NCBI GenBank assembly: GCA_026390115.1
Contig: JAPLGO010000012.1
Coordinates: 124,001 to 188,000 of the forward strand
Source: Campylobacterales bacterium
GTDB lineage: Bacteria; Campylobacterota; Campylobacteria; Campylobacterales; Sulfurimonadaceae
Direction of reading: 5' to 3'
Length of the DNA: 64,000 nucleotides
Position 1 is the stretch's first letter, and each line of letters starts with the position of its first letter. Below are positions 43,691 through 51,616 of this stretch, piece by piece. A model generated the notes under the pieces. It saw only the letters and a program-made list of their open reading frames with translations, was not told the origin of the DNA and did no database searches. The position numbers and the translations under genes were made by a program.

Positions 43691-44564
43691 TGCAGTAACT
43701 GCTAATCAGTTTGAAAACTTACAAAATGGTTCATTTAACGAACTAGAACTCTCTAGAGTTTATCCGAACCCAGAACAACCTAGAAAACAGTTTAAAAATA
43801 TAGATGAACTTGCTACTTCTATAAAAAAGCATGGTCTGCTTCAACCTATCGTAGTTGAAAAAACAGACATCGGATACATGATAATTAACGGAGAAAGAAG
43901 ATTTAAAGCACATCAACTCAATAACTCAACTACTATCAAAGCTCATATTATCGAAGCAGATGAGCATAAAGTTTTGGAAATGACTCTTATTGAAAACATC
44001 CAAAGAGAAGATTTAACAGACTTTGAAATAGCACAGTTTATTATAAAACTTTGGGATAGTGGAAAATATGCGCAAAAACAAGACCTAGCAGCAGCTCTGG
44101 GTAAAAGCCAAAGCTACATAAGCAAAGCTCTCGGCATGTGGAAACTTGATGAGATTATCATCACAGACATGCAAGAACAAAAGCACGATATCGGCTTAAG
44201 TGTCTTAGAAGAGATAAGCAGAGTTCCTGATAAAAAGATACAAAAAGAAGTTTATGACTTAGTTGTAAATAAAAAGATGACAAGAGAGCAGATAAAAAAC
44301 TTCAAAGCCTTAAAGGGTTGGGATGAGAGCAAAGTTACAGAAGTGCCTCAGAAGAAAATTTCTCTGGGGAAAAAAGGAAACGGACAAAGTCAAGTTTGGG
44401 AAACTGTTCCTGACGACAAAATAGACAAGAAAAAGAGCATTACAGAGATAGTTGTGCAACAAGGCTTTGGCGGAATGTTATTTAATGGAAACTCTATAAG
44501 CGATTTCATAAATAAAAACTTTGAAATAGATAAACGGTACAAAATTACGGTAGAGGAGATATAA
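43671..44564 (+). CDS. parB: ParB-family partition protein
   Basis: 297 residues. N-terminal nuclease-like CTP-binding domain with GERRFKAHQL (about 74-83) and LIENIQREDLTDFE, central HTH (KQDLAAALGKSQSYISKAL, about 136-154) and a C-terminal region for dimer formation. Binds a centromere; candidate sites are the palindromic repeats at 39653-39710 or the dispersed 22-bp boxes. Confidence 0.9.
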   Translation: MKLSSLNAVTANQFENLQNGSFNELELSRVYPNPEQPRKQFKNIDELATSIKKHGLLQPIVVEKTDIGYMIINGERRFKAHQLNNSTTIKAHIIEADEHKVLEMTLIENIQREDLTDFEIAQFIIKLWDSGKYAQKQDLAAALGKSQSYISKALGMWKLDEIIITDMQEQKHDIGLSVLEEISRVPDKKIQKEVYDLVVNKKMTREQIKNFKALKGWDESKVTEVPQKKISLGKKGNGQSQVWETVPDDKIDKKKSITEIVVQQGFGGMLFNGNSISDFINKNFEIDKRYKITVEEI

Positions 44565-44566
44565 AA

Positions 44567-44731
44567 ATGAATGAATTCCCAACATGGATAATAATGGTCT
44601 GGATTATATGTATTTTTGCACTTGCAATCATCACATACAAAATCTACAAAGACTCAAAACGAAATGATGACTATTTTAAAAGAAATGACCGAATGATAGA
44701 TGATTTTTTTACGCCTTGGAGTAAGTCATGA
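44567..44731 (+). CDS. 54-residue single-span membrane protein
   Basis: Begins MNEFPTWIIMVWIICIFALA: one membrane helix then a charged cytoplasmic tail. GAGGAG ribosome site in the end of parB; ATGA overlap with the next gene. Unknown. Confidence 0.6.
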   Translation: MNEFPTWIIMVWIICIFALAIITYKIYKDSKRNDDYFKRNDRMIDDFFTPWSKS

Positions 44732-45003
44732 CTTACGGCGAACAATGGTTTTTGCAAAAACAAGCCATTGATTTGAAATCAGATGTTGAGGGGTGTGGAA
44801 GTCCATCGAATAACCTTCCACCAAAAATGTCACGAGATGAGGCATCAAAATACTACAACACAAAGTTCTTTAATTACTGGCTCACACAGTTCGATGAAGA
44901 TATCGACACTAAGAAGCACATTGCTTTTTTAAAGTTCCTAATGTTTGGAAGAACTGAGAATGTAAAACTACTGTTAGAGGAGATTACGGCATGTGGAAAT
45001 TGA
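44728..45003 (+). CDS. Phage hypothetical protein
   Basis: 91 residues, soluble, aromatic-rich; no family recognised. Coupled to both neighbours by overlaps. Its last codons lie within a GGCATGTGGAA copy. Confidence 0.55.
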   Translation: MTYGEQWFLQKQAIDLKSDVEGCGSPSNNLPPKMSRDEASKYYNTKFFNYWLTQFDEDIDTKKHIAFLKFLMFGRTENVKLLLEEITACGN

Positions 45004-45122
45004 AACTGCATAAACATGGCATGGTTTTTAATCACAATTCTAATGATTTAGAATTATTGAAAGAATATCTAACTTTTAAAAGAAAAGATGGTTATGACGG
45101 AATTATCTTTTATGACAAATAG
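44991..45122 (+). CDS. 43-residue phage protein
   Basis: Starts in the 3' end of the preceding gene (13-nt overlap); product MWKLKLHKHGMVFNHNSNDL and on, with a two-strand, helix, strand pattern. GAGGAG about 8 nt before the ATG. Unknown. Confidence 0.45.
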   Translation: MWKLKLHKHGMVFNHNSNDLELLKEYLTFKRKDGYDGIIFYDK

Positions 45123-45750
45123 CCATAGCACGAAACACTCAAGAGAATTTATAATCAACACCATGTATATGGATTTTGGCGAAAAGATAGATGATGAAGT
45201 GATAGAAGCCTCTCTTATAAAGCTCGGCATCATATCTGCAATATCGTATGTTTGGCTAAAAGAGCATTTTATAGAGAAACAATTATCTGCTAAAGAGTGC
45301 GCAGAACTTTTAGGATGTAGTGTAGGACATGTACAAGCTACAGTACAAAAGTTTAAGCTCTCCAAAAAGAAATTTGGAATTACAACAGGTAATAATGAAG
45401 CGCAGAGAAGAAAGCTTTGGAAGCAAAAGATACAAAATGCACAGCCAAACAGAAAAGAGGTTGTGGTGTTCCACGAACATAGTGAAACACCAATTTTTGA
45501 GTGTCCTAGCATTACTGCAGCAGCAAAAAAGTTAAAACTATCAAGAGAGCATGTGCGAGACTGTTTAAATCCAAACAGACAGCGTAAGACAGCAGGCGGT
45601 TTTAAATTTATGTTTCAAAAACCTTGGGAAGAGCAAAAAGCTTTTAACAAAGCAAAAGAGTTGGAAAAAATACCAAAAATCACCGCACACACTTCTTATG
45701 AAGAGATGATTGCAATAGCTAAAGAAGATATAAAAAGGAATTACAGATGA
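45088..45750 (+). CDS. HTH DNA-binding protein with NUMOD1-like motif
   Basis: 220 residues. A central HTH (SAKECAELLGCSVGHVQATVQKF) is followed by a C-terminal IENR1/NUMOD1-type segment (SITAAAKKLKLSREHVRDCL...KTAGGFKFMF), usual in homing endonucleases. No HNH or GIY-YIG nuclease core is seen, so this is a sequence-specific DNA binder, perhaps an endonuclease remnant or a late regulator. The start may be the ATG at 45112. Confidence 0.6.
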   Translation: MVMTELSFMTNSHSTKHSREFIINTMYMDFGEKIDDEVIEASLIKLGIISAISYVWLKEHFIEKQLSAKECAELLGCSVGHVQATVQKFKLSKKKFGITTGNNEAQRRKLWKQKIQNAQPNRKEVVVFHEHSETPIFECPSITAAAKKLKLSREHVRDCLNPNRQRKTAGGFKFMFQKPWEEQKAFNKAKELEKIPKITAHTSYEEMIAIAKEDIKRNYR

Positions 45751-45884
45751 AAGCCTTTGAAAAAGTCCTAGAACAAATAAAAAACGCACCACTGAACGGT
45801 CATGCTCTTGGGAATGTTCAAAACAGAGAGAGTTTGGCTAAGGCTAAGATAGAGATTAAAAAGATGTTAGGAGTTGGGAAATGA
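45747..45884 (+). CDS. 45-residue helical phage protein
   Basis: MKAFEKVLEQIKNAPLNGHA and on; ATGA overlap with both neighbours. Ends GVGK, with DNA GGGAAATGA shared with other small genes of this strand. Confidence 0.5.
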   Translation: MKAFEKVLEQIKNAPLNGHALGNVQNRESLAKAKIEIKKMLGVGK

Positions 45885-46156
45885 TACACAAAAACCAAAT
45901 AAAGCCAAGGGTATATAAAAAAATGTTAGCCGTATTTATTCTTGCAAATAATTACCATTCTATAGAAGGCTTAGATATTCGAGATGAAATTAAAGATGAC
46001 TTGAAAATACAATTAATTACTGAATTTCATAAAAAACATCTCTATTCATATTTGAAAAATGGACATAATAAATATGGAGAAATTTTAAATATTACAAGTG
46101 TTAATGATTCTCATGAATTTGCGGAATGTTGTTTTATTAAAGCTTGGCGTGTATAA
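45881..46156 (+). CDS. Phage hypothetical protein
   Basis: 91 residues, helical, basic N-terminus; no family recognised. Overlaps the previous gene (ATGA) and is 2 bp from the next small gene. AT-richer than its neighbours. Confidence 0.5.
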   Translation: MIHKNQIKPRVYKKMLAVFILANNYHSIEGLDIRDEIKDDLKIQLITEFHKKHLYSYLKNGHNKYGEILNITSVNDSHEFAECCFIKAWRV

Positions 46157-46158
46157 AA

Positions 46159-46266
46159 ATGCCTAGTACAAATACAAGCAACTGCTGTAACGCACTACTT
46201 ATTGAAAATACAGACTTATGTAGTGATTGTAAAGAGCATTGTGATATTCAAGAAACAGGGGAGTAA
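46159..46266 (+). CDS. 35-residue zinc-ribbon-like peptide
   Basis: MPSTNTSNCCNALLIENTDL followed by CSDCKEHCD: a CC...CxxC arrangement suited to zinc binding. Starts 2 bp after the previous stop. Unknown role. Confidence 0.45.
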   Translation: MPSTNTSNCCNALLIENTDLCSDCKEHCDIQETGE

Positions 46267-46269
46267 GTA

Positions 46270-46363
46270 ATGTTAATAGACACAAAAATACCAAATAGGG
46301 CAAACAGTAGAAGTTTTCAATGAAGAGTATGAGTATATAGAGTGTGAGTATTGTAAAAAATAA
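46270..46363 (+). pseudogene. Frameshifted small phage gene
   Basis: The ATG frame (MLIDTKIPNR) stops after 17 codons at 46323, but one base shift at AAATAGGG gives GQTVEVFNEEYEYIECEYCKK with a CxxC and a stop at 46363. Single-base indel or sequencing error. Confidence 0.4.
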
Positions 46364-46390
46364 TCTCTACAGAATTTAAAAGGAGAGTAA

Positions 46391-46498
46391 ATGTTTAAAA
46401 CAGTAAACGGTAGCACGATGCCAACAAGAGGTACGGAGTTTTCGGCATGTGTAGATTTGTACGCAAATGCAGATGTGACGATAGGAGCTGGGAAATGA
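46391..46498 (+). pseudogene. Truncated dUTPase
   Basis: 35 codons. TMPTRGTEFSACVDLYANADVTIGAGK matches the dUTPase N-terminus including motif 1 (usual form AGYDLYA), then a stop where the family continues for another hundred residues with motifs 2-5. AGGAGAG precedes the ATG and the stop overlaps the next start. A remnant, or a coupled leader peptide for the next gene. Confidence 0.6.
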
Positions 46499-46773
46499 AT
46501 GTAAATATGCGAAATTTATGCAATAGAAGTATAAATATTATTAAAGGTGCACGACAAAATATATTTGAACTTGATTATAAAAATGAATCACATGAAAATA
46601 TAAGAGAATGTATTGATGAATATACAGAAGAAATTAATTCTGCAATTATAGATATTGAATGGATGCATGAGCAACTTCAAGATTTTCTTCAAGAACTTAA
46701 AACTAGAAAAGCTGAGGGTGAAGTTGTAATTGATGAATTGATTAAAGTTTTATCTATAGGTGAGCAGGAATGA
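46495..46773 (+). CDS. Helical phage protein
   Basis: 92 residues from the ATG at 46495, which overlaps the truncated dUTPase stop; an upstream extension lies in the dUTPase frame region and is rejected. Long acidic coiled coil (ENIRECIDEYTEEINSAIID and on). Unknown. Confidence 0.55.
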   Translation: MNVNMRNLCNRSINIIKGARQNIFELDYKNESHENIRECIDEYTEEINSAIIDIEWMHEQLQDFLQELKTRKAEGEVVIDELIKVLSIGEQE

Positions 46774-46922
46774 GTGAAGCACTAAAACAACTTGAAGAAT
46801 GTTTCTACAACTTCAAAAAACAAATGAAAGACAAACAGTGTAGCCAAAAAGTCAGTATGGCTATGAGTGAGGCAGAGAATGCACTTGAGAGATTTATTAG
46901 TGCGGTGGAGGTTGAGAAATGA
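46770..46922 (+). CDS. 50-residue helical phage protein
   Basis: MSEALKQLEECFYNFKKQMK and on, ending EVEK; ATGA overlaps on both sides. AGCAGGAA upstream as ribosome site. Unknown. Confidence 0.5.
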   Translation: MSEALKQLEECFYNFKKQMKDKQCSQKVSMAMSEAENALERFISAVEVEK

Positions 46923-47407
46923 CAACCCCACTCCAAAACGCGATGATGCTCAGTTCTATTATCGGGTCGATTATGGCGAACTATGACCCAACTAAGGCAA
47001 AAGAACGCTTACGACCTATTACTGAACTCAAAGCAAGACTTAAAAAGTTTATGTGGACTAGAAGCCGCTCAAACAAAAATGAGTTTTTTGAAGCGATACA
47101 GTTTGCGGATAGAGCTTGGCAAAAATCTATAAATCATTTTGCAGATAAAAAGTTAAGTATCGAAGCTATTTCTACCATCGTGAGACTCTACGACCTCTAT
47201 GAAGAGCCTCTTACAAAGTACGCGAATATAAGAAGTAAACAAATCGAAGCATTTGCAAGAGGGGTAACAGATGCAACCTCACTCCAACACGAGATGAACA
47301 GCTATGAAGTTGCGGATTATATTATTGAGCAGTTGAGCGTATTTACAGGCATAAAACGAGTAAATAAATTTAAGGTAGGTAGGGTTAAGCAACATGATAA
47401 CAAATGA
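46919..47407 (+). CDS. Phage hypothetical protein
   Basis: 162 residues, all-helical, basic, ending KVGRVKQHDNK. No membrane segment or motif recognised. Overlaps its neighbours by 4 and 14 nt. Possibly nucleic acid binding from charge; not shown. Confidence 0.6.
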   Translation: MTTPLQNAMMLSSIIGSIMANYDPTKAKERLRPITELKARLKKFMWTRSRSNKNEFFEAIQFADRAWQKSINHFADKKLSIEAISTIVRLYDLYEEPLTKYANIRSKQIEAFARGVTDATSLQHEMNSYEVADYIIEQLSVFTGIKRVNKFKVGRVKQHDNK

Positions 47408-47657
47408 ATTCGCGCAGATAGCAGCTGTAAGTGTATCGCAAATGGCACTTATATTTTTTAAACATTTAACGGTTCGAACAGTTGTAGTACATCAGATAGT
47501 TAAGTCTATGTTTTTCACATTTGCTATACAAGCATCTTGGCTTGTTAGCAGTGCTATAGGCATAAAAGCTTTTTTAGATGGAAATATAGTAGTAGTTGCT
47601 TTTTACCTCCTAGGCGGAGTGATTGGAGCTTGGTTAAATTTTAAAATAAAGGTATGA
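47394..47657 (+). CDS. Small membrane protein with two or three helices
   Basis: 87 residues with hydrophobic segments at about 40-58 and 62-83. Could be a second holin-like or exclusion protein, but it sits in the early operon. 1 bp before the next gene. Confidence 0.55.
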   Translation: MITNEFAQIAAVSVSQMALIFFKHLTVRTVVVHQIVKSMFFTFAIQASWLVSSAIGIKAFLDGNIVVVAFYLLGGVIGAWLNFKIKV

Positions 47658-47658
47658 G

Positions 47659-47928
47659 ATGCAAAAAAATATAAGAAAGCTTGAAAAACAAGCCGCTGAA
47701 AAAGAGTATTCAAACAAGCAGAAGTTAGAGCAGTATATACAAGAGGGGTTAGCTGTTGCAAAAGCACATGATAAAATTTCTATGGATTTTAAAGAGAAAG
47801 CTAAGGATATGTTTTTAGATGAAATACTAAGTGGAAAAGGAGCTATAGATAATCATTTTTTACTTTTAAAAACAGCAGCACAAAAAATAAAGTTGAATGG
47901 GGGGGGAACATATCTCCAGACGACTTGA
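47659..47928 (+). CDS. Helical phage protein ending at a poly-G tract
   Basis: 89 residues, helical and charged; ends KLNGGGTYLQTT after eight Gs at 47899-47906. With nine Gs the frame would run on for 13 more residues (NISPDDLMVMYKKTLQNNA) and stop at 47966, overlapping the next ATG in the usual manner of this operon. The present sequence may be the off or truncated phase. Confidence 0.6.
   Translation: MQKNIRKLEKQAAEKEYSNKQKLEQYIQEGLAVAKAHDKISMDFKEKAKDMFLDEILSGKGAIDNHFLLLKTAAQKIKLNGGGTYLQTT
47899..47906 (+). repeat. Poly-G tract, 8 Gs
   Basis: Homopolymer in coding sequence of an AT-rich genome, flanked AAT...AACAT like the 9-G tract at 50228. Candidate slip-strand switch. Confidence 0.75.
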
Positions 47929-47958
47929 TGGTAATGTATAAGAAAACATTGCAAAACA

Positions 47959-48147
47959 ATGCGTAGAAACACTTGTGTGATTTGTAAGAAAAAACGCTAT
48001 GCAAATAAAATGCAGTTAGTTTTTACAAATAGTTATGCTTGTATTGAAAAGTGTACAACAGACCCAGAGGTTGAGACTTCTATCAAAATAATAGAACTCT
48101 ATAAAAATCTAAAAAAAATAAATAAAGTACACCTTTTCGGCAAGTAA
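47959..48147 (+). CDS. Zinc-binding small phage protein
   Basis: 62 residues with CVICKKKR near the N-terminus and two further cysteines (YACIEKCT), a treble-clef-like pattern. Start overlaps the nine-G reading of the previous gene. Unknown role. Confidence 0.5.
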   Translation: MRRNTCVICKKKRYANKMQLVFTNSYACIEKCTTDPEVETSIKIIELYKNLKKINKVHLFGK

Positions 48148-48170
48148 AATTGTCCGTTCAGGAGTGACAA
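48145..48170 (+). repeat. 26-bp sequence shared with the giant gene
   Basis: Identical to 15787-15812, starting TAAAATTGTCCGTTCAGGAG. Here it is non-coding, between two early genes; there it codes VTPERTIL on the opposite strand, so the early transcript is perfectly antisense to the giant mRNA over 26 nt. Confidence 0.85.
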
Positions 48171-48187
48171 AAAAGGGAGAGTAGAAG

Positions 48188-48340
48188 ATGATACACGCAT
48201 ATTTTTCAGAAAGTCAAATGTATATTAAAAGCGATAAAAATACCAGAGAAGTAACTTCCTTATTTAATGATTACAAGAAAAAAAATAAACGCTTTTCTAT
48301 TCACAGAGCGGATGATATCAGAGATATGAGGAACAAATGA
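48188..48340 (+). CDS. 50-residue phage protein
   Basis: MIHAYFSESQMYIKSDKNTR and on; GGGAGAG ribosome site 9 nt before ATG; overlaps the next start (ATGA). Basic, no family recognised. Confidence 0.55.
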   Translation: MIHAYFSESQMYIKSDKNTREVTSLFNDYKKKNKRFSIHRADDIRDMRNK

Positions 48341-48564
48341 TAAAACAAAATCAAGTTGCACCAGACAACATAAACCCGACACACTACACACAAATGACTA
48401 TACCGCCCAATGTCTATATTACAGAAAACAACCTAGAGTGGGAAGTCGCAAACTGTGTGAAATATGTATCAAGATATAAAAACAAAAACGGAATAGAAGA
48501 TTTGCGAAAAGCCAAAAAGTATTTGGAACTTTTGGCTATGCGAGTTTATGCAGAGGAGTTGTGA
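48337..48564 (+). CDS. DUF3310-like (SaV-type) phage protein
   Basis: 75 residues; PTHYTQMTI, WEVANCVKYVSRYKNKNGIEDLRKAKKYLELL is the DUF3310 signature. The family is widespread in phages near nucleotide-metabolism and replication genes, function unsettled. Lies 1 bp before the primase start. Confidence 0.75.
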   Translation: MIKQNQVAPDNINPTHYTQMTIPPNVYITENNLEWEVANCVKYVSRYKNKNGIEDLRKAKKYLELLAMRVYAEEL

Positions 48565-48565
48565 G

Positions 48566-50182
48566 ATGATAAAACAATCCTCACTTGAAAACCTCAAGGC
48601 TCAAATAGATATTTTTGACATTATAAGCACACATATAGAACTCAAAAAGTCGGGGGCAAACTATAAAGCTCCTTGCCCTTTTCATGGCGAAAAGTCAGCG
48701 AGTTTTGTAGTGAGTCCTCAAAAGCAGATATATCATTGTTTTGGGTGTGGGGCTGGTGGCGATGCGATTAAATATGTGCAAGAGTATAAAAAACTAACCT
48801 ACCCAGAAGCTATAGAAGAGATTGCAGCTTACTACAACTTCAACCTTGAGTATGACAATACAAATACAAACGAAAAAGACTACTCAAGAGTGATGGAACA
48901 CGCAAACAATTACTACATCAACCGCCTCGATAGAGAAACAGGCGAATATTTGCAAAGTAGAGGATTAACCCTAGAGAGCATTAAAGAGTTTGAAATAGGT
49001 TTTACCACTTCATCCAAGGAGCAGATAGACTCTTTTAAAGCACACTTTTTTGAGGTGCAAGAGGCTATTGATTGCGGTATTTTAGCAACAGACGATAGTG
49101 GTAAAACTTTTGCAAGGCTCACGAACCGAATAAGCTTCCCAATCCGCAACCATACAGGTAAACTCATGGGTTTTGGTGGGCGTATCACAAAAGGAGATGG
49201 GGCAAAGTATATTAACAGCCCTCAAACCAAACTCTTTGACAAGTCTCGTAATCTCTACGGATACAATCTTGCAAAAGCACATATACACAAAAAAGGTACT
49301 TTTACTATTACAGAAGGCTACTTAGATGTAGTGATGTTTCATCAAGCAGGGATTAAAACAGCAGTTGCAACGATGGGAACAGCACTTACAGAACAGCATT
49401 GCGTACTCATAAAAAAGGTCGGTGCAAAAGTATTGCTTTGCTACGATGGAGACAAAGCAGGAGTTGCAGCGGCTTTCAAAGCGAGTAAGCTTTTAAGCTC
49501 TCACGGTATCTTTGGCGGTGTAGTATTATTTCCCGAGGGAAAAGACCCAGCCGACATGGTGGCATGTGGAAATGTGGAAGAGTTGCATACACTCATGAAA
49601 CAAAACAGACCGCTTATCAAGTTTGCTATAGAACATATCGGATCTCTTTACAATCTCACTTCTCCACAACAAAAAGAGGAAGCACTAAAAGAGACACAGC
49701 TATTCTTACAAACTCTAAGCCCAATCATCCAAGATGAGTACAAGCCCTATGTAGCGAAAATTTTACAGATAAACCAAGCTCACATTATGACAAAACAGAC
49801 TCAAAACACTCACGAAGTTCCGCTAGAACGCATCAACATTGCAGAGATGAACATCATCAAAACAGCAAACGAGCATGAATCACTCTTTTTTCTTATGCTT
49901 GATTTTGTGGATGAAGAGGTATTTGAGTTCCATAAAAAAGAGTTTGGTATGCTCATGCGAAACGAGAAACAGCTCCAAGGCTTACTCCTACGAGAAGAGT
50001 TAAGTATCTACACAGAGGAAGAGTTCGTAAGTGAACTCAAAAAAATGCTCATATCCTTCAACAACAAAAAGCTACAAACCATAGTTCACTCGTCAGATAG
50101 CTTCGAGAGAAAAAGTTTTGAGATAAAAAAGATAAAAGGCATTATCCACTCACTTATGAAAACAACAAAGGTAAGTGCATGA
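48566..50182 (+). CDS. DnaG-type phage primase
   Basis: 538 residues from the ATG at 48566 (GAGGAG 8 nt upstream). Zinc finger CHC2 with C37, H40, C58, C61 (CPFHGEKSASF...YHCFGCGAGG), then the catalytic N-domain and Toprim fold: TITEGYLDVVMF with the key Glu, and LLCYDGDKAG with the metal-binding Asp pair. C-terminal helicase-interaction region is shorter than in chromosomal DnaG. Works with the DnaB-like helicase at 35958. Confidence 0.92.
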   Translation: MIKQSSLENLKAQIDIFDIISTHIELKKSGANYKAPCPFHGEKSASFVVSPQKQIYHCFGCGAGGDAIKYVQEYKKLTYPEAIEEIAAYYNFNLEYDNTNTNEKDYSRVMEHANNYYINRLDRETGEYLQSRGLTLESIKEFEIGFTTSSKEQIDSFKAHFFEVQEAIDCGILATDDSGKTFARLTNRISFPIRNHTGKLMGFGGRITKGDGAKYINSPQTKLFDKSRNLYGYNLAKAHIHKKGTFTITEGYLDVVMFHQAGIKTAVATMGTALTEQHCVLIKKVGAKVLLCYDGDKAGVAAAFKASKLLSSHGIFGGVVLFPEGKDPADMVACGNVEELHTLMKQNRPLIKFAIEHIGSLYNLTSPQQKEEALKETQLFLQTLSPIIQDEYKPYVAKILQINQAHIMTKQTQNTHEVPLERINIAEMNIIKTANEHESLFFLMLDFVDEEVFEFHKKEFGMLMRNEKQLQGLLLREELSIYTEEEFVSELKKMLISFNNKKLQTIVHSSDSFERKSFEIKKIKGIIHSLMKTTKVSA

Positions 50183-50790
50183 AAATATTAAATTTATATG
50201 CAGGTATAGGTGGAAATAGAAAGTTATGGGGGGGGGAACATCAAGTGACAGCAGTAGAATTTGATTCAGAAATTGCAAAAGCTTATAAAGATAGATTTCC
50301 CGATGATATAGTTATAGTTGGTGATGCTATGAAGTATTTACTTGAACATTATAAAGAATTTGATTTTATTTGGGCAAGTCCACCATGCCAATCACATTCA
50401 ACTATTATCAATAGTCAATATACGCGAGAGAGCTATAAAGCAAAATTCCCAGACATGAGCTTATATCAAATAATTTTATTTTTAAAATTTCATATTAAGA
50501 GTGGAAAGTTTGTCGTTGAAAATGTGAAACCGTATTATAAACCTCTTATTCAACCTAACGCAACTATTGATAGACATCATTATTGGAGCAATTTTGATAT
50601 AAAAGAAATAGAAGTTAAGAAGGAATATATTATAAAATTTGTAAAAATTTCAACGCTTACAGATTTTGATATTAGTATATACAAAGGTATAAAGAATAAG
50701 CGTCAAGTCATACGAAACCAAGTGAATTATAATATAGGAAAGCATATTTTAGAACAAGCAGTTAAGCAAACATCAAAGGCAAGTGCATGA
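50179..50790 (+). CDS. Small cytosine-C5 DNA methyltransferase, poly-G containing
   Basis: 203 residues. Motif I LNLYAGIGGNRKLW, motif IV SPPCQSHS with catalytic Cys70, motif VI VVENVKPYY; the target-recognition part is short and the C-terminal GN motif region is reduced (YNIGKHIL). Full-length bacterial enzymes exceed 300 residues, so this is the compact phage type. Nine Gs at 50228-50236 encode the WGGE turn after motif I and are in frame. Starts within the end of the primase (ATGA). Confidence 0.82.
   Translation: MKILNLYAGIGGNRKLWGGEHQVTAVEFDSEIAKAYKDRFPDDIVIVGDAMKYLLEHYKEFDFIWASPPCQSHSTIINSQYTRESYKAKFPDMSLYQIILFLKFHIKSGKFVVENVKPYYKPLIQPNATIDRHHYWSNFDIKEIEVKKEYIIKFVKISTLTDFDISIYKGIKNKRQVIRNQVNYNIGKHILEQAVKQTSKASA
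50228..50236 (+). repeat. Poly-G tract, 9 Gs, in the methyltransferase
   Basis: Falls at codons 17-20. Gain or loss of one G would truncate the enzyme right after motif I. In this sequence the gene is in the ON frame. Confidence 0.8.
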
Positions 50791-50990
50791 GTGAGCTAGA
50801 ATATCTCTACGACACCAAAATAGCACTGTGGCGAGACATGCCATACTTAAAAGCTTTGGAGTTCAAAAACTCTTTAGCCGATAAAGTAGTCACAAAAATT
50901 CTAGTCCAGCACTACACGCAAAGAGACGAACCACGATTAAGAGCGGTTTTAAAAGCGATAAAATTTAATGAGAATAGGATGAGAGAATGA
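50787..50990 (+). CDS. 67-residue phage protein
   Basis: MSELEYLYDTKIALWRDMPY and on; helical and charged; ATGA overlaps with both neighbours. Unknown. Confidence 0.55.
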   Translation: MSELEYLYDTKIALWRDMPYLKALEFKNSLADKVVTKILVQHYTQRDEPRLRAVLKAIKFNENRMRE

Positions 50991-51379
50991 GAACAAAAAA
51001 AACAAAAAAGAAAAAACAAAGAGTATTTAAAGATATACAGTGCAGATATCGTAATGAGTTAGGAGCGGCAATATTATATAGAGCAGCTATAAAAGAGCTA
51101 GAAGAGGAAAAGAGAATAAAAAAACAAACTGCAGTTCAAATTTTAGAAGATGCAGGGTATGCAATAGACCAAATCTACGACAAAGCAGTACGAGTTGTAA
51201 TTGCATTTGATGCAGATGGAGAGATTTATGCAGAGAGTGAGCTTATCAATAATTCCATACAATCAGCAAGAAGGTTTTTAATACGACATGGAAAGCCAAG
51301 CGAAGCACATAAAGAGTTTTTAAAATCATATAATAAGCATAAGGGAATAAGCTATGAGCAAACAAACCCTATGCGATAA
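50987..51379 (+). CDS. Basic phage protein
   Basis: 130 residues with a very Lys-rich N-terminus (MRTKKTKKKKQRVFKDIQ), then a mixed helix/strand region. Charge suggests nucleic-acid binding. Overlaps the previous gene by 4 nt and the next by 26 nt. No family recognised. Confidence 0.55.
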   Translation: MRTKKTKKKKQRVFKDIQCRYRNELGAAILYRAAIKELEEEKRIKKQTAVQILEDAGYAIDQIYDKAVRVVIAFDADGEIYAESELINNSIQSARRFLIRHGKPSEAHKEFLKSYNKHKGISYEQTNPMR

Positions 51380-51599
51380 ATATGAAATTCCGCTCTATTC
51401 AGAGTGGAAACATAAAGACGGTGGTATCTACCATGTTATCCTTGTTTTGCATATCACGACAAGCAAAATTCCAACGGTAGTGTATATTAAAGAGCTAGAC
51501 GAAGTAGAACGAAAATATTTTGCAGATAATGGTATAATTAACCATTTTGTAAGAACTGTTAACCACTTCAAGAGAAGCTTTACGCAAGTGAAGTTTTAA
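51354..51599 (+). CDS. Phage hypothetical protein, beta-rich
   Basis: 81 residues; strands around DGGIYHVILVLH and IPTVVYIKELDEVERKY, basic tail. The start lies in the end of the previous gene. Resembles short phage proteins of the DUF1653-type layout, but too weak to name. Confidence 0.5.
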   Translation: MSKQTLCDKYEIPLYSEWKHKDGGIYHVILVLHITTSKIPTVVYIKELDEVERKYFADNGIINHFVRTVNHFKRSFTQVKF

Positions 51600-51616
51600 A
51601 AATAAAGGAGAATAGC

